Shown here piece after piece: positions 1 through 9,363 of a stretch of DNA of 64,000 bases. The translations under genes and the position numbers were made by a program. Below the pieces are notes generated by a model. It saw only the letters and a program-made list of their open reading frames with translations, was not told where the DNA came from and did not search any database. This stretch comes from Chromatium weissei. Lineage in GTDB: Bacteria; Pseudomonadota; Gammaproteobacteria; Chromatiales; Chromatiaceae. Position 1 is the stretch's first letter. Each line of letters opens with the position of its first letter. The stretch spans positions 620,001-684,000 of the forward strand of contig NZ_NRRR01000001.1 of the NCBI RefSeq assembly GCF_016583765.1, written 5' to 3'.

Positions 1-1162
1 CAACGAAATTCTCAAATTGCTCCTGTGTGCGACTGAAACGGTGCGGCTGAAACACCAGCACCAGCCGTCGACTCGGCCAGCCCGCCCGAATCGCAGCGAT
101 GGTGGCGGCGACTTCGCGGGGATGATGCCCGTAGTCGTCAATCAGCAGCAGCTCGCGTCTGGCCGCGTCGGTGATCGTGTTGGCGACAAAACGCCGTCCG
201 ACACCTTCAAATTGCTGCAACGCTCGGGCAATCGCCGTTTCGCGCACGCCCAATTCTAGTGCGATGCAAATTGCCGCCAACGCATTCAACACGTTATGTC
301 GTCCGGGCAGATTGAGCGTGATCGGCAGTGGCGCGGTGAGTTGGGCGCTGTGCGCGACAAAGGTGGTTTGCATTTCGTGCTGGTGCAGGTCGATTGCCCG
401 CACGTCTGCATCAGGATGGGTGCCGTAAGTGCGCACGGCGCGACCGACCATCGGCACCAGCGCCCGCACTTCGTCATCATCGAGACAGAGCACCGCCAGT
501 CCGTAAAACGGCAAATGGTGCAGGAATTCCATAAATGTGCTGCGCAAGCGATTGAAATCATTGCCGTAAGTGCGCATGTGGTCTGCGTCGATATTGGTCA
601 CGACGGAAATCATCGGCTGCAAATACAAAAATGAGGCGTCGCTTTCGTCGGCTTCGGCGACCAGATATTTGCTGGTTCCGAGTTTGGCGTTGGCTCCGGC
701 GCTGGTGAGGCGGCCGCCGATGACGAAGGTCGGATCAAGTCCGCCTTCCACCAAAATGCTGGCGACCAGACTGGTGGTCGTGGTTTTGCCGTGCGTTCCG
801 GCGACTGCGACACCGTAATAAAACCGCATCAGCTCGGCCAGCATCTCCGCTCGCCGCACAATCGGTATTCGGGCGACGCGAGCAGCCGCAATTTCGGGAT
901 TGGTTTCGTCAATCGCAGTGGAGACGACGACGGCATCGGTGTCGGCAACCTGTTCGGCGCGATGTCCGATGAAAACGGTGATGCCGAGTGCAGTCAGGCG
1001 ATTGGTGGTGGCGCTGGCGCGAAGGTCGGAGCCGCTAACTTGATAGCCGAGATTGGTCATCAATTCGGCGATGCCGCTCATGCCCGCGCCGCCGATTCCG
1101 ATGAAATGCAGACGGCGGACGCGCCCCATGCGCTCGGCAGTGTGTTCAAAATGGGTGTTCAT
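1..1162 (-). CDS. murC: UDP-N-acetylmuramate--L-alanine ligase (C-terminus beyond window)
   Basis: This cytoplasmic Mur ligase adds L-alanine to UDP-MurNAc in peptidoglycan precursor synthesis. The first 387 codons are inside the window. The family is usually about 460-480 residues, so roughly the last 80 lie beyond the left edge. The N-terminal Rossmann glycine motif ([12 protein letters not shown], about residues 19-30) and the ATP-binding loop GTHGKTTT (about 122-129) are both visible. The ATG at 1160-1162 was chosen because the MurC N-terminus starts there. It lies 86 bases after the murG stop, and the gap is filled by a short repeat. It is the last visible gene of the ftsW-murG-murC part of the dcw cluster. 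Confidence 0.95.
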   Translation of the reverse strand, partial: MNTHFEHTAERMGRVRRLHFIGIGGAGMSGIAELMTNLGYQVSGSDLRASATTNRLTALGITVFIGHRAEQVADTDAVVVSTAIDETNPEIAAARVARIPIVRRAEMLAELMRFYYGVAVAGTHGKTTTTSLVASILVEGGLDPTFVIGGRLTSAGANAKLGTSKYLVAEADESDASFLYLQPMISVVTNIDADHMRTYGNDFNRLRSTFMEFLHHLPFYGLAVLCLDDDEVRALVPMVGRAVRTYGTHPDADVRAIDLHQHEMQTTFVAHSAQLTAPLPITLNLPGRHNVLNALAAICIALELGVRETAIARALQQFEGVGRRFVANTITDAARRELLLIDDYGHHPREVAATIAAIRAGWPSRRLVLVFQPHRFSRTQEQFENFV

Positions 1163-1258
1163 TTGCGTTGTCAGTTTTCAGTTGGCAGTTGTCAGTGAAC
1201 AACTGGGAAGTGGACGGGCGGGTGGGAAAAGTTGTCAGTTGTCGGTGTTCAGTTGTCA
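1163..1258. repeat. CAGTTGTCAGT-type short repeat between murG and murC
   Basis: The units gttgtcagttttcagttg, gttgtcagtgaacaac and gttgtcagttgtcggtg are variants of one direct repeat that fills the gap between murG and murC. Similar low-complexity repeats are scattered in many bacterial genomes (from memory). On the minus strand the array reads into the end of murG, encoding its last residues (Asp-Asn) and its TGA stop. Adjacent MurG sequence is normal, so insertion at the very 3' end is inferred. Confidence 0.7.
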
Positions 1259-2346
1259 GCCGCTCGGTCGCGGTGCGCGATGGTGAGGCAAGCGGCAGTG
1301 ATGCGAGCGGTGGCATTGGGTTGCGCGAGTTGTCGTGCGCGTTGCGCCATTGCCAGTAATTCGGTGCGGTTGGCGAGCAGTTCGGTCAATAACGCAGTCA
1401 GGCTGCTGGCGCTGAGATCGCGCTGCAAAACCAGTCGCGCTGCGCCAGCATCAGCCAAATAGCGGGCGTTGCCGACTTGATGATCGTCTACGGCGAATGG
1501 ATACGGCACGAGTACGGAGGCGACTCCTGCTGCGGCTAATTCGGCGACCGTCAATGCGCCAGCGCGGCAAATCACCAGATCAGCCCAGTCATACGCTGCC
1601 GCCATGTCGCTGATAAATGGCGTGATTTCGGCATTTACGCCAGCGGTTTGATATGCGGTTTGGGCGATGTGCAGAGTGCGTTCACCGGTTTGATGACGCA
1701 CCAGCGGACGCAGGTTTTCCGGCACTGCGGCGAGCGCAACCGGAACCAGTTCATTGAAAATTTGTGCGCCGAGTGAACCGCCGAGAATGAGGAGATGCAG
1801 CGGTTCAAATTCGCTTTTTTCTAAATGGGGCTTTACGTCGAGAATCGCTCGCCGTACTGGATTCCCGACCGTGATTGCGCCCCGTGCTGGCGGAAAACTA
1901 TTTGGAAAGGCTTCAAAGACTTGTGTGGCAATTCGTGCCAGCCAGCGATTCGTCAAGCCGGAAATTCCGTTTTGCTCGTGAATCACCAGCGGAATGTTCA
2001 ACATTCGCGCTGCCAATCCGCCCGGGCCGGCGACAAATCCACCCATGCCGAGCATCAACGCCGGTCGCCGCCGTTGCAAAATCGCGCGGGCTTGTCGCAC
2101 AGCCGTCATTAGCGCGAATGGCAGCCGCAGTCGCGTCGCCCAACCTTTACCGCGTACTCCGGCGATGTCGATCCATTCCAATTCAAAACCGTGCTCCGCC
2201 ACCAATCGCGCTTCCATGCCGCTGCGTGTGCCAATCCAAAAAATATCAACGCCGTGCTGACGCAATTCTTCCGCAACGGCGAGCGCCGGAAACACATGAC
2301 CGCCCGTGCCACCCGCCATGATGCCAATCGTTATGCGCGTGCCCAT
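1249..2346 (-). CDS. murG: undecaprenyl-PP-MurNAc-pentapeptide N-acetylglucosaminyltransferase
   Basis: MurG makes lipid II from lipid I and UDP-GlcNAc at the inner face of the membrane (GT28, GT-B fold). At 365 aa it has normal length. The donor/acceptor loop GGTGGH (12-17) is present, as is HEQN at 123-126 followed by GxxNRWLAR, and a second glycine-rich loop GGSLGAQ near residue 188. The start overlaps the end of ftsW by 16 bases, which is typical dcw coupling. The last two residues and the stop codon are drawn from the CAGTTGTCAGT repeat, so the extreme C-terminus is probably not ancestral. Confidence 0.96.
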   Translation of the reverse strand: MGTRITIGIMAGGTGGHVFPALAVAEELRQHGVDIFWIGTRSGMEARLVAEHGFELEWIDIAGVRGKGWATRLRLPFALMTAVRQARAILQRRRPALMLGMGGFVAGPGGLAARMLNIPLVIHEQNGISGLTNRWLARIATQVFEAFPNSFPPARGAITVGNPVRRAILDVKPHLEKSEFEPLHLLILGGSLGAQIFNELVPVALAAVPENLRPLVRHQTGERTLHIAQTAYQTAGVNAEITPFISDMAAAYDWADLVICRAGALTVAELAAAGVASVLVPYPFAVDDHQVGNARYLADAGAARLVLQRDLSASSLTALLTELLANRTELLAMAQRARQLAQPNATARITAACLTIAHRDRAADN

Positions 2347-3536
2347 CGCACTCCCTGCTGTGGTTTAGGCGCAGTCTCGATAGCGAGCTGACGCATGGTG
2401 GCATCGATGCGCAACAGAATGGCGACGGCCACGCAGCCGACGATCACGCTGTTACTGCCATAACTGAGAAACGGCATGGTTAATCCTTTGGTGGGTAAAA
2501 AACCGATATTGACACCGATATTGACAAAAGCCTGTAAACTTAACCACATCGCAATGCCTTGCGCGACATGTGCGGCAAAACGTTTATCAAGCGCCTCGGC
2601 ACGCGCCGCAATCGCAAAGGCGCGCCGCGCTAAAAAGACAAATGCGCCAATCAGCGCAACCACGCCAATTAAACCGAATTCTTCACCGACAACAGAAACT
2701 AAAAAATCGGTGTGCGCTTCGGGTAAAAAAAACTGTTTTTGAATGCCATTCCCTAATCCAACGCCAAACCATTCACCGCGCCCAAATGCAATTAACGCCT
2801 GACTGAGTTGATAACCGCTATTAAATGGGTCTTGCCAAGGATCAAGAAATGAAATTACGCGTTTCATGCGATAGGGTGAAAAAATCACCAGCGCAATTAA
2901 ACCTGCGCCGACCGTGCCAATTAAAAAAGCAAAGGGCAGCAGGCTGGCTCCACCGAGAAATAATAAGCCCATTACTGTTGTTAACATGACAGCCGTTGTA
3001 CCGAAATCAGGCTGCATTAAAATCAATGCCGCCGCCACGCCAATCAATAACATCGGGCGAATAAAACCAACGATTTGATTGGCGACGGCGCTGGCGTGAC
3101 GCACGAGATAACCAGAAACGTAAATCACCGCAAAAAGTTTCACAAATTCCGACGGTTGCAAATTAAGCGGGCCGAGTGGAATCCAGCGCGTCGCACCATT
3201 CACGCTGCGTCCAATGCCGGGCACTAACACCAGTGCCAGAACTAAAATGCCCAATAAAAATAAAATAGTGCTGGCGCGTTCCCAGCGTTCTAATGGCACA
3301 AAATAAGCCGCTAATCCGCAACCCAAGGCCAAAGTCAAAGCAAAGGCGTGACGAATCACATAAAAAAACGGATCATTGCAACAGCGTTCGGCAATCGACA
3401 TTGATGCAGAAGCGACCATGACGAAGCCAAATGCTAATAATCCGAGAGCGCAAATCAATAACGGATAATCGAGTTGGGGTGGACGAGAACGGCGGCGCGT
3501 GAGTGGACGCGGAGTGCGTTTAACATTTGCCATCAT
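2331..3536 (-). CDS. ftsW: septal peptidoglycan glycosyltransferase (SEDS protein)
   Basis: FtsW polymerises lipid II at the division septum together with FtsI. The 401-residue protein has an Arg/Pro-rich cytoplasmic N-terminus (to about 22) and then about ten hydrophobic segments. The SEDS signatures are visible: SVNGATRWIPLGPLNLQPSE in the middle, and AHTDFLVSVVGEEFG and LPFLSYGSNS toward the C-terminus. In most Gammaproteobacteria it directly follows murD. Here a block of about 9 kb separates the two, so ftsW heads a new transcription unit with murG and murC. The ribosome site before the ATG at 3536 (or 3533) is weak. Confidence 0.95.
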   Translation of the reverse strand: MMANVKRTPRPLTRRRSRPPQLDYPLLICALGLLAFGFVMVASASMSIAERCCNDPFFYVIRHAFALTLALGCGLAAYFVPLERWERASTILFLLGILVLALVLVPGIGRSVNGATRWIPLGPLNLQPSEFVKLFAVIYVSGYLVRHASAVANQIVGFIRPMLLIGVAAALILMQPDFGTTAVMLTTVMGLLFLGGASLLPFAFLIGTVGAGLIALVIFSPYRMKRVISFLDPWQDPFNSGYQLSQALIAFGRGEWFGVGLGNGIQKQFFLPEAHTDFLVSVVGEEFGLIGVVALIGAFVFLARRAFAIAARAEALDKRFAAHVAQGIAMWLSLQAFVNIGVNIGFLPTKGLTMPFLSYGSNSVIVGCVAVAILLRIDATMRQLAIETAPKPQQGVRWARA

Positions 3537-3578
3537 GGTTATTCATTCAGCCTATGGTTAATCGGAAGAGTTGTGCTA

Positions 3579-4595
3579 TTAAAGTGGAAATGCGGCAAGG
3601 AATTCTGTATTAAAAAGTGCCAGCGCGTGATGACGATTTAAGTCATCCACATGATGTTGGGTGTCATAGGTTAATAAACAGCCCTGACAGGCAGCATCGC
3701 AATCATTCGGGCAATTGGCGAGTACGGTGCGGGCAATACGAAGTAATTCCGGCAATTGATCCGCGATTTGACTCACATAACCCGCGCCGCCTGTGGCGAC
3801 ATCATATAAATACAATGAGTGCGTTAATTCATTTTTACTGCCGCGAGCGGGTTTAACCAGCGCGCCAATTTCGCCCTCTTCAATTCCCAATTGCTGACAC
3901 AATGCCCGTCGCAATGCCACCGCCAGCGAATACGCGACTATTTTATCTTTATCAAACGTCTGTTCAAAACCGGTGGAGCGCAATTGCAATTCAAATAATT
4001 CAGTCTGCGTGGCAATTCCCAAATACACTTCATTCAAAATTGACCAATCAGCATCATTACCGGGGCAGTGTTGTTCACGATCATTCAAACGCCCGCCGCG
4101 CAGTCGTTTATGCGGTTTTTCATCAATTGGTTGATTATCCGCCGGCAATGGTTTTGCCCAGCCGCAGCGTAAACACAGTGAATAGCCATTGCCATACAAT
4201 CCATTGCTGTAATGCACTAATTGACCAGTGGGTGAAGTGCGATAACGCCCCAATAGCGGCGGTGCTAATTCAATCCAATCAACCGCTAATGAGACCAATG
4301 GATCACGCGGCAAAATGTATTGCGGAATGGTGATGTCATTGTGCGGCTCGTGGCGTAAATCAACCGCAAATCCAGCGGGTTGTAATAACCGGTGGCGAGT
4401 AATATTGATTGCGTTGCAACCGGCGCATTCCATTGGTGCAATGCGACTGATTCCGCTGTTACCGCAGGAACGGCAGCGCCAAATCCATTGTAAATCCTGA
4501 ATTTCAGGGACGTTTTCCACTTCAGTCGGTAAATGCCAATTGAGTGTCACGCCATCGCTGCGATACACCCGCCCGTCGAGTACGGTTGTCCTCAC
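3579..4595 (-). pseudogene. C-terminal remnant of a DUF1998/MrfA-type helicase-associated protein
   Basis: The 338 residues match the zinc-binding DUF1998 region found at the end of large DEAD/DEAH helicases (MrfA-like) and in DISARM DrmB. Visible features are an N-terminal zinc ribbon (CRSCGNSG ... CAGC), a second pair CLRCGW, the core YDVATGGAGYV, and the closing cysteine cluster CPNDCDAACQGC followed by LTYDTQ. The helicase motor is absent, and an in-frame TAA about 12 bases before the best (GTG) start shows the upstream part is lost. It lies 43 bases before the ftsW start, at the edge of the island that splits the dcw cluster. It could instead be an intact stand-alone DUF1998 protein, but the start is poor. 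Confidence 0.6.
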
Positions 4596-4688
4596 GTTGG
4601 GTTGGCTTTATTGAATGCTGTAGTACTAAATTTTGCAAAGTGGCGGTGACAAATGACACCAGGTTGGTGGGAAAACCATATGTCTGCA

Positions 4689-4831
4689 GGAGTTACGCAG
4701 TTGAAAGCTAATCCGTTAATTTTCATAAAAGCGGGTGGCACGTAAACCGATTTTGCTTGAGTAGGTTTATGCGTTGCACAATTGTATGTCTTTAAAAAAT
4801 CAACGCTTTAAATTTCAATCTGCGTAACTCC
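4689..4831. mobile_element. 143-bp inverted-repeat element (MITE-like)
   Basis: The left end GGAGTTACGCAGTTGAAA is matched in inverted orientation by the right end TTTCAATCTGCGTAACTCC, giving imperfect 18-19 bp terminal inverted repeats around a short A+T-rich body with no gene. No clear target duplication is visible. It sits between the DUF1998 remnant and the first radical SAM gene, at the boundary of the island. A related piece, GTTTATGC..TGCACAA followed by GTTACGCAGTTG, occurs at 12666-12712 at the other end of the island. Confidence 0.6.
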
Positions 4832-4867
4832 TAATTTCTAAAAGACATTCCTAAAAAGCGATGAAGA

Positions 4868-6319
4868 TTAAAAGCGATATGGATTAAGCAGCCCATCAGC
4901 ATACTCATCTCTTGCAAAAGGAATGAATTGTGGAGAGTGAAATTGATGACAAACTTCGTCAGCAAAAAAAGCCCCCTTAGCCGTCAAACCTATAAAGCGA
5001 CCTTTATCTTCAATCAGACCTTGTGATTGAAGTTGTGACCACAAGCTTGGAAAAGCATCCTCAAAACAAATCCCCGTCAAAAGTTTATACTGTTGCTTAT
5101 CTATATCCCTGTTCTTAAGCGGGAGAATTGCCGCCCACCGCCTTTGTTCTGCATTATTACGCTTTAATCCTCGATTAATCGGTAATTGACCTGCAGCAAT
5201 CCGCTCGTAGTAATCTTCAAAAGATTGTGTGTTTAGTAGAAAACGATCGCGCAGACTACTAAATGCGGTCAATCCAAACCCGACTTGGTCGTACAACATA
5301 CAGCATTGGTTATGCGCATAATGAGAATATTTATTTGAATCTTTTGAAAAGACTCTTCTTAAATTTTCCTTGTATCCATAAACACTCAATATCTCGATTG
5401 CTATTTGCTTCATACGAATAACATCCTCAAGTGAAGGCATTTCTTGTGGTCGCAATACCGCAATCTTCCGAATTAGTCCCTTGGTATCTCCGTATGACTC
5501 GATCTTGAGACGATAAAGTTGAATTTCATCAATATTTAGTTGAGCAATGCTTTCAACAAGACTAGCCCAAGTGTTAAGGGTTTGACCGGGATACCCAAAA
5601 ATAAACTCAATATTTAACTGGAATCCGTATTCTTGACATGCCTTGATTGCGTCAATTGCTGTCTGTGCATTGTGAGGACGGTGCATCTTGCGCAAAATAT
5701 CGTCATCTAGAGATTGCACTCCGATTGTTAGACGATCAACGCCATAGCTACGCAGAATTTTTAAGCGCTCTTGTCCATGTTGATCGGTTAACGTTTTAGG
5801 ATCTACATCAAAATTGAATTGTGTGGTGCGGGAACAGTCAACTCGCTGCTTAAAAGAATCTAGCATCCGTCGTAACTGCATCGGCGCTAAAAGAGTTGGT
5901 GTCCCGCCACCAAACAGAATGGAACGCGCTTGAAATATCGGTATACTGAGCCGATTTCGAAACAAATCCATTTCTTGTTCGAGTGCTGCAAGATATTTCT
6001 CCGTTTCTTCATAAACATGATCGCCAAAGTTTCCGAATCTCACAGGATAATGACAAAAAACACAGCGTTGCTCGCAAAAAGGTAAATGTACATAAATATC
6101 CAAAAGACCATCACTTGGAATCATGTAATCTTCCAATAAATCTTCTCCAGCGTTTGGATACATCGTGATCGGCGGGTAATGGACAGATGGAAAAAAGTCG
6201 CCTGTCTTTACGACGAGCCCTAGTTCCTTAAAGACTTGAAACTCTCGAACTCGGTTCTCCACAACTTCCTTAAACGTGCAACTTGTTGAATTGTAATTGA
6301 CGTTTGTCACATTAGTCAT
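4868..6319 (-). CDS. HemN/HemW-like radical SAM enzyme
   Basis: This 483-aa protein has a radical SAM core with the cluster-binding motif CEQRCVFC (Cys82, 86, 89), the glycine-rich SAM motif FGGGTPTLL, and a C-terminal HemN-type domain with GYKENLRRVFSKDSNKYSHY. That is the architecture of the coproporphyrinogen oxidase/HemW family. An 80-residue N-terminal extension and a neighbour that is also a radical SAM enzyme argue against housekeeping heme synthesis. The start ATG overlaps the stop of the preceding radical SAM gene (TAATG), so the two are translationally coupled. Substrate is unknown. Codon use is A+T-rich compared with the dcw genes. Confidence 0.85.
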   Translation of the reverse strand: MTNVTNVNYNSTSCTFKEVVENRVREFQVFKELGLVVKTGDFFPSVHYPPITMYPNAGEDLLEDYMIPSDGLLDIYVHLPFCEQRCVFCHYPVRFGNFGDHVYEETEKYLAALEQEMDLFRNRLSIPIFQARSILFGGGTPTLLAPMQLRRMLDSFKQRVDCSRTTQFNFDVDPKTLTDQHGQERLKILRSYGVDRLTIGVQSLDDDILRKMHRPHNAQTAIDAIKACQEYGFQLNIEFIFGYPGQTLNTWASLVESIAQLNIDEIQLYRLKIESYGDTKGLIRKIAVLRPQEMPSLEDVIRMKQIAIEILSVYGYKENLRRVFSKDSNKYSHYAHNQCCMLYDQVGFGLTAFSSLRDRFLLNTQSFEDYYERIAAGQLPINRGLKRNNAEQRRWAAILPLKNRDIDKQQYKLLTGICFEDAFPSLWSQLQSQGLIEDKGRFIGLTAKGAFFADEVCHQFHSPQFIPFARDEYADGLLNPYRF

Positions 6320-7368
6320 TACTCACACCTACTAAAAGATGTGTCAGGAAAACGAAGCCCAGCGCGATCAACAATTTCAAAAAGATGATTGTTATTAGGC
6401 TTGAATCGCTGTTGATCGTAGATAGGGAAAAGGTGCTCTAAATCTTTTGGTGTCCCATCGTGGATCGTAACGGTATTAGCACCTGCCATAAGTCCAAGAT
6501 ACTGACCATCGTTTTTTAGTTTCTCTAAAGAACTCGTTGTTGGTATCAACGCGAAGGGATTTGTTATTCTCAGCAAAGCCATAAAATTTAGTGTGGTTTC
6601 CACATCACCAGGCGCTGATTTTTCATAAAAAGTATTTTTTCCCGGAATAAATACTGAAGCACTAACCATGTCCAGATTTAGTTTTGAAAGGAATTCTAAA
6701 TCGGCAGTTAGATCATCTATCGATTGACCGGGAAGTCCAACGATAATGCCACTTCCTACCTTGAACCCGATAGTCATTAGATCATCGAGACATCTCCGTC
6801 GCTCAATCCAACGGTCGTTTGGTTTAACGGACTCATAAAGCGAGGGGCGAGACGCTTCGATTTTTAACAAATAACGATCCACTCCCGCCAACCAAAAATC
6901 TCGATACATCGCATAGCTCAGATTGCCAATGCAAACAATTAACTGAATATCTGGCATTTTATCTTTAATTCGACCAGAGGCACGAATAACATCAGCAACG
7001 AAGCGGTCGTCTTGATTCTCTCCTGATTGTAGTAAAATAACTCTACGTTTCTGTTTGTGATAAAGAAACGTCACAATTTTGACGAGGTTATCAGCAGATA
7101 TTACATATTTTTTTATCTCTTCATAACCAATGTTGCAGTAGTTACAGCGTTGCTTGCAGATATTAGAAATTTCAATGACACTGCGGATTTCAGCCAGACG
7201 ATCAGGAAATCCTATAAGGCGTATGGATCGTGCATATGCGAACAGATGCTGTTGATCTTTTCCTCTAGCATGTAACGCAACTTTCACGATTTCTCTGAAA
7301 TGATTTTCAGGAATAGTACGTGTGAGCATCTGAAGGTTTTTGATTTGTAGCCCTCCAAAGCTGTTCAT
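6319..7368 (-). CDS. HydE/PylB/BioB-like radical SAM enzyme
   Basis: The 349-residue protein carries CKQRCNYC (Cys71, 75, 78), i.e. CxxxCxxC with an aromatic before the last Cys. It also has the strand motifs IEISNI, LLQSGE, LKIEASRPSLYESVKP and GSGIIVGLPGQS seen in the HydE/PylB branch of the BioB-like radical SAM family. HydE acts in hydrogenase cofactor assembly and PylB in pyrrolysine synthesis. Neither HydF/HydG nor PylC/D genes are nearby, so a different small-molecule reaction is inferred. It is coupled by a 1-bp overlap to the HemN-like gene and lies 20 bases after the transporter gene. Confidence 0.85.
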   Translation of the reverse strand: MNSFGGLQIKNLQMLTRTIPENHFREIVKVALHARGKDQQHLFAYARSIRLIGFPDRLAEIRSVIEISNICKQRCNYCNIGYEEIKKYVISADNLVKIVTFLYHKQKRRVILLQSGENQDDRFVADVIRASGRIKDKMPDIQLIVCIGNLSYAMYRDFWLAGVDRYLLKIEASRPSLYESVKPNDRWIERRRCLDDLMTIGFKVGSGIIVGLPGQSIDDLTADLEFLSKLNLDMVSASVFIPGKNTFYEKSAPGDVETTLNFMALLRITNPFALIPTTSSLEKLKNDGQYLGLMAGANTVTIHDGTPKDLEHLFPIYDQQRFKPNNNHLFEIVDRAGLRFPDTSFSRCE

Positions 7369-7388
7369 TATCAGACCTCGAATCTACA

Positions 7389-8291
7389 CTAATAAATTTT
7401 AGTGGAAATAAAAGCGACACCTACAACGCTAATAAAACTTCCAAACAAACGTCGTACATCGGGACGTTCACTAAAAAACACGTTCGTAATTAACAGTACA
7501 AACAGCGGCTCTGTAGATAAGAGAGTGTTTGTAATTGCCAACGAAGTGTGTTTTAAAGCCAGCAATGATAAAAAAAAACCACCAAATGTCACAACTATTG
7601 TGACTGCGCAGAATTTTATTGTAGTTTGCCAACTGACTAATAATGGTGAAAGCCAATTTTTCCAACTGCTATGTGAGATTGGAGTAAGCAAAAACAGCGA
7701 AGCAATTCCGCCAGCCATTCGAAAAAAAGTTGCAGTTAGAGCATCTGTTTTAGCAAGTGCATCCTTCGCTATTGTGATAGAGCTAGCCATAGCTAGAATC
7801 GAAATTAATCCAAATATGAGACCAGTGTAGCTGGCTGTTTGAGTATTATTTGAGTGATTAGGTTCAGTCAAGATGATCGTAGTACCAACAGTAGTCAGAA
7901 AGATACCAAACCACTCTTGCCAGATCAGTATTTCTCCGAGAAAAGCAACCGCCATGACAATGGTTACAACTTGTCCTAACAGCATCAATTGGACAATAGA
8001 GTGGGCAGATAATTTACTTAATGCTTTAAAGAAAAAAGTATCGGCAACACCAATTCCTAACACGCCACTCAACAACAGTGTCCAGAAAGAGTTCAATGTA
8101 GGTAATGGCGATTCTAATATCAAAACAGTGATGCCAAGAACTATTAGTGCTAGAACACCCTTTGTAAAAGCCAGATTCGTAGCGGGAAACCGCTCGGCGA
8201 ACGGCTTCAGTATTAGCGCACCTATTGCCCAAGTTGCCGCAGAACCTAGAGCAGCGAAAATACCCAACCACTCAGAGGTAGTCGGAGTCAT
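7389..8291 (-). CDS. EamA/DMT-family transporter
   Basis: This inner-membrane permease of 300 aa has about ten hydrophobic segments in two homologous halves of five, the EamA architecture of the drug/metabolite transporter superfamily. Typical segments are ATWAIGALILKPFAERF near the N-terminus and LSTEPLFVLLITNVFFSERP in the second half. The ATG at 8291 follows a good ribosome site (aggagga). It is the first gene of a tight three-gene set with the two radical SAM genes, which suggests it exports their product or imports a substrate. This role is inferred from context only. Confidence 0.85.
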   Translation of the reverse strand: MTPTTSEWLGIFAALGSAATWAIGALILKPFAERFPATNLAFTKGVLALIVLGITVLILESPLPTLNSFWTLLLSGVLGIGVADTFFFKALSKLSAHSIVQLMLLGQVVTIVMAVAFLGEILIWQEWFGIFLTTVGTTIILTEPNHSNNTQTASYTGLIFGLISILAMASSITIAKDALAKTDALTATFFRMAGGIASLFLLTPISHSSWKNWLSPLLVSWQTTIKFCAVTIVVTFGGFFLSLLALKHTSLAITNTLLSTEPLFVLLITNVFFSERPDVRRLFGSFISVVGVAFISTKIY

Positions 8292-8345
8292 CCGACACGT
8301 CCTCCTCTGCTAAATCTAAAATCTTGGCCAGTTCTGTGAATCACT

Positions 8346-9269
8346 TTACCGGACAAGTTTTTCGCGCAAGTCAATCACAATTTCCTGCGCCGTTCTCGCT
8401 GTAGGTTCTCCCATTTCATTTGGTTCAAGAATGATGTTATCACCCTGAGAACTCAATACATCAAGCATAGCCGAAGCATCTTCAGATCGTCCATTCTCAA
8501 CATATTGACGTGCTAAATAAGTTTGAAGTGTTGGAATAGCGTTAATTCCTTGTTCGGTGACAATTTCTGAATAAGGAGATTTATCAAGTAATGATTGATA
8601 GTAGGTTTCAACATTGCTGGTGTTGCGATTGAACGCATCAGTCAATGCTTGTTCTGCAACCGCAACATTAGTTGACCAAGCTTCAGGGTATTTATTCATC
8701 ATTTTGTTGAGTGCTGCTTCACGTTCTGTTTGTTGTTCTTGAGTTTCAGTACCGCGTTTTGGTCGCGCCTTTTCATAAAGTTCAGAAATTTGACGATAGT
8801 TTTCAGAACTATAAGTGTCCAAATCGTGTTGACGCATTTCAAAGGAATGGTCAAGCAATTGCTTACGGCGCTCTTCAAAACGCGCCCGAGTTGCATATTC
8901 CTCCCCAATATGTGTCAACAGAGGTGCATTCGTTCCCAGTGGGTGAGGCATTGTGTCAAGTCCCGATACTCGAATGATTTGCTCTAAGCGGGAAAATCGT
9001 TGATCTAGCTTATCAATTTTACGATTCTGTTCTTTCAGTGACTCAAGAGAAATTTGCCCGACCGTTGATGAAGCGAATACCGACCCTTCTGTTTGAGTTC
9101 GGGTTGCTGTATTAGCAATAATCGTGTTGGAAATTGGCGACATATCGGATGTTTTCACCAATCCCAATATTTTCAACTCACCTTGCATAAACTGTATCGT
9201 CACGGTAAGACATGATAGGATCATTGCAACTGCGCTTAAAAGAATAGAAATCTTTGGTGCTGTCATCAT
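8346..9269 (-). CDS. membrane-anchored coiled-coil protein, unknown function
   Basis: The 307-aa protein is not recognised. One hydrophobic segment (about 7-28) is followed by a polar stretch, a coiled coil around residues 75-100 (SLESLKEQNRKIDKLDQRFSRLEQ, here split for length: heptads run through it), and a charged mainly helical region to the C-terminus. It is probably anchored in the inner membrane with the bulk outside the cytoplasm. It lies 54 bases upstream of the transporter gene on the same strand, within the A+T-rich island. Confidence 0.6.
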   Translation of the reverse strand: MMTAPKISILLSAVAMILSCLTVTIQFMQGELKILGLVKTSDMSPISNTIIANTATRTQTEGSVFASSTVGQISLESLKEQNRKIDKLDQRFSRLEQIIRVSGLDTMPHPLGTNAPLLTHIGEEYATRARFEERRKQLLDHSFEMRQHDLDTYSSENYRQISELYEKARPKRGTETQEQQTEREAALNKMMNKYPEAWSTNVAVAEQALTDAFNRNTSNVETYYQSLLDKSPYSEIVTEQGINAIPTLQTYLARQYVENGRSEDASAMLDVLSSQGDNIILEPNEMGEPTARTAQEIVIDLREKLVR

Positions 9270-9363
9270 TTAAGTATTCCCTCTTAACTTAGATAACAAA
9301 ATAAATTTCTCAAAAGATGTAACAAAGTTAAAATCGTTGGCTATGTAATTCATTGAAGCCAGA

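Noticed and set aside
1-1162. murC as a truncated pseudogene
   Set aside because: The frame is open to the window edge and all visible motifs are intact; it is cut only by the window.
6319-7368. Assigning biotin synthase (bioB) to the HydE-like radical SAM gene
   Set aside because: The motif context and lack of bio genes fit the HydE/PylB branch better, and BioB-specific auxiliary cluster residues were not evident.
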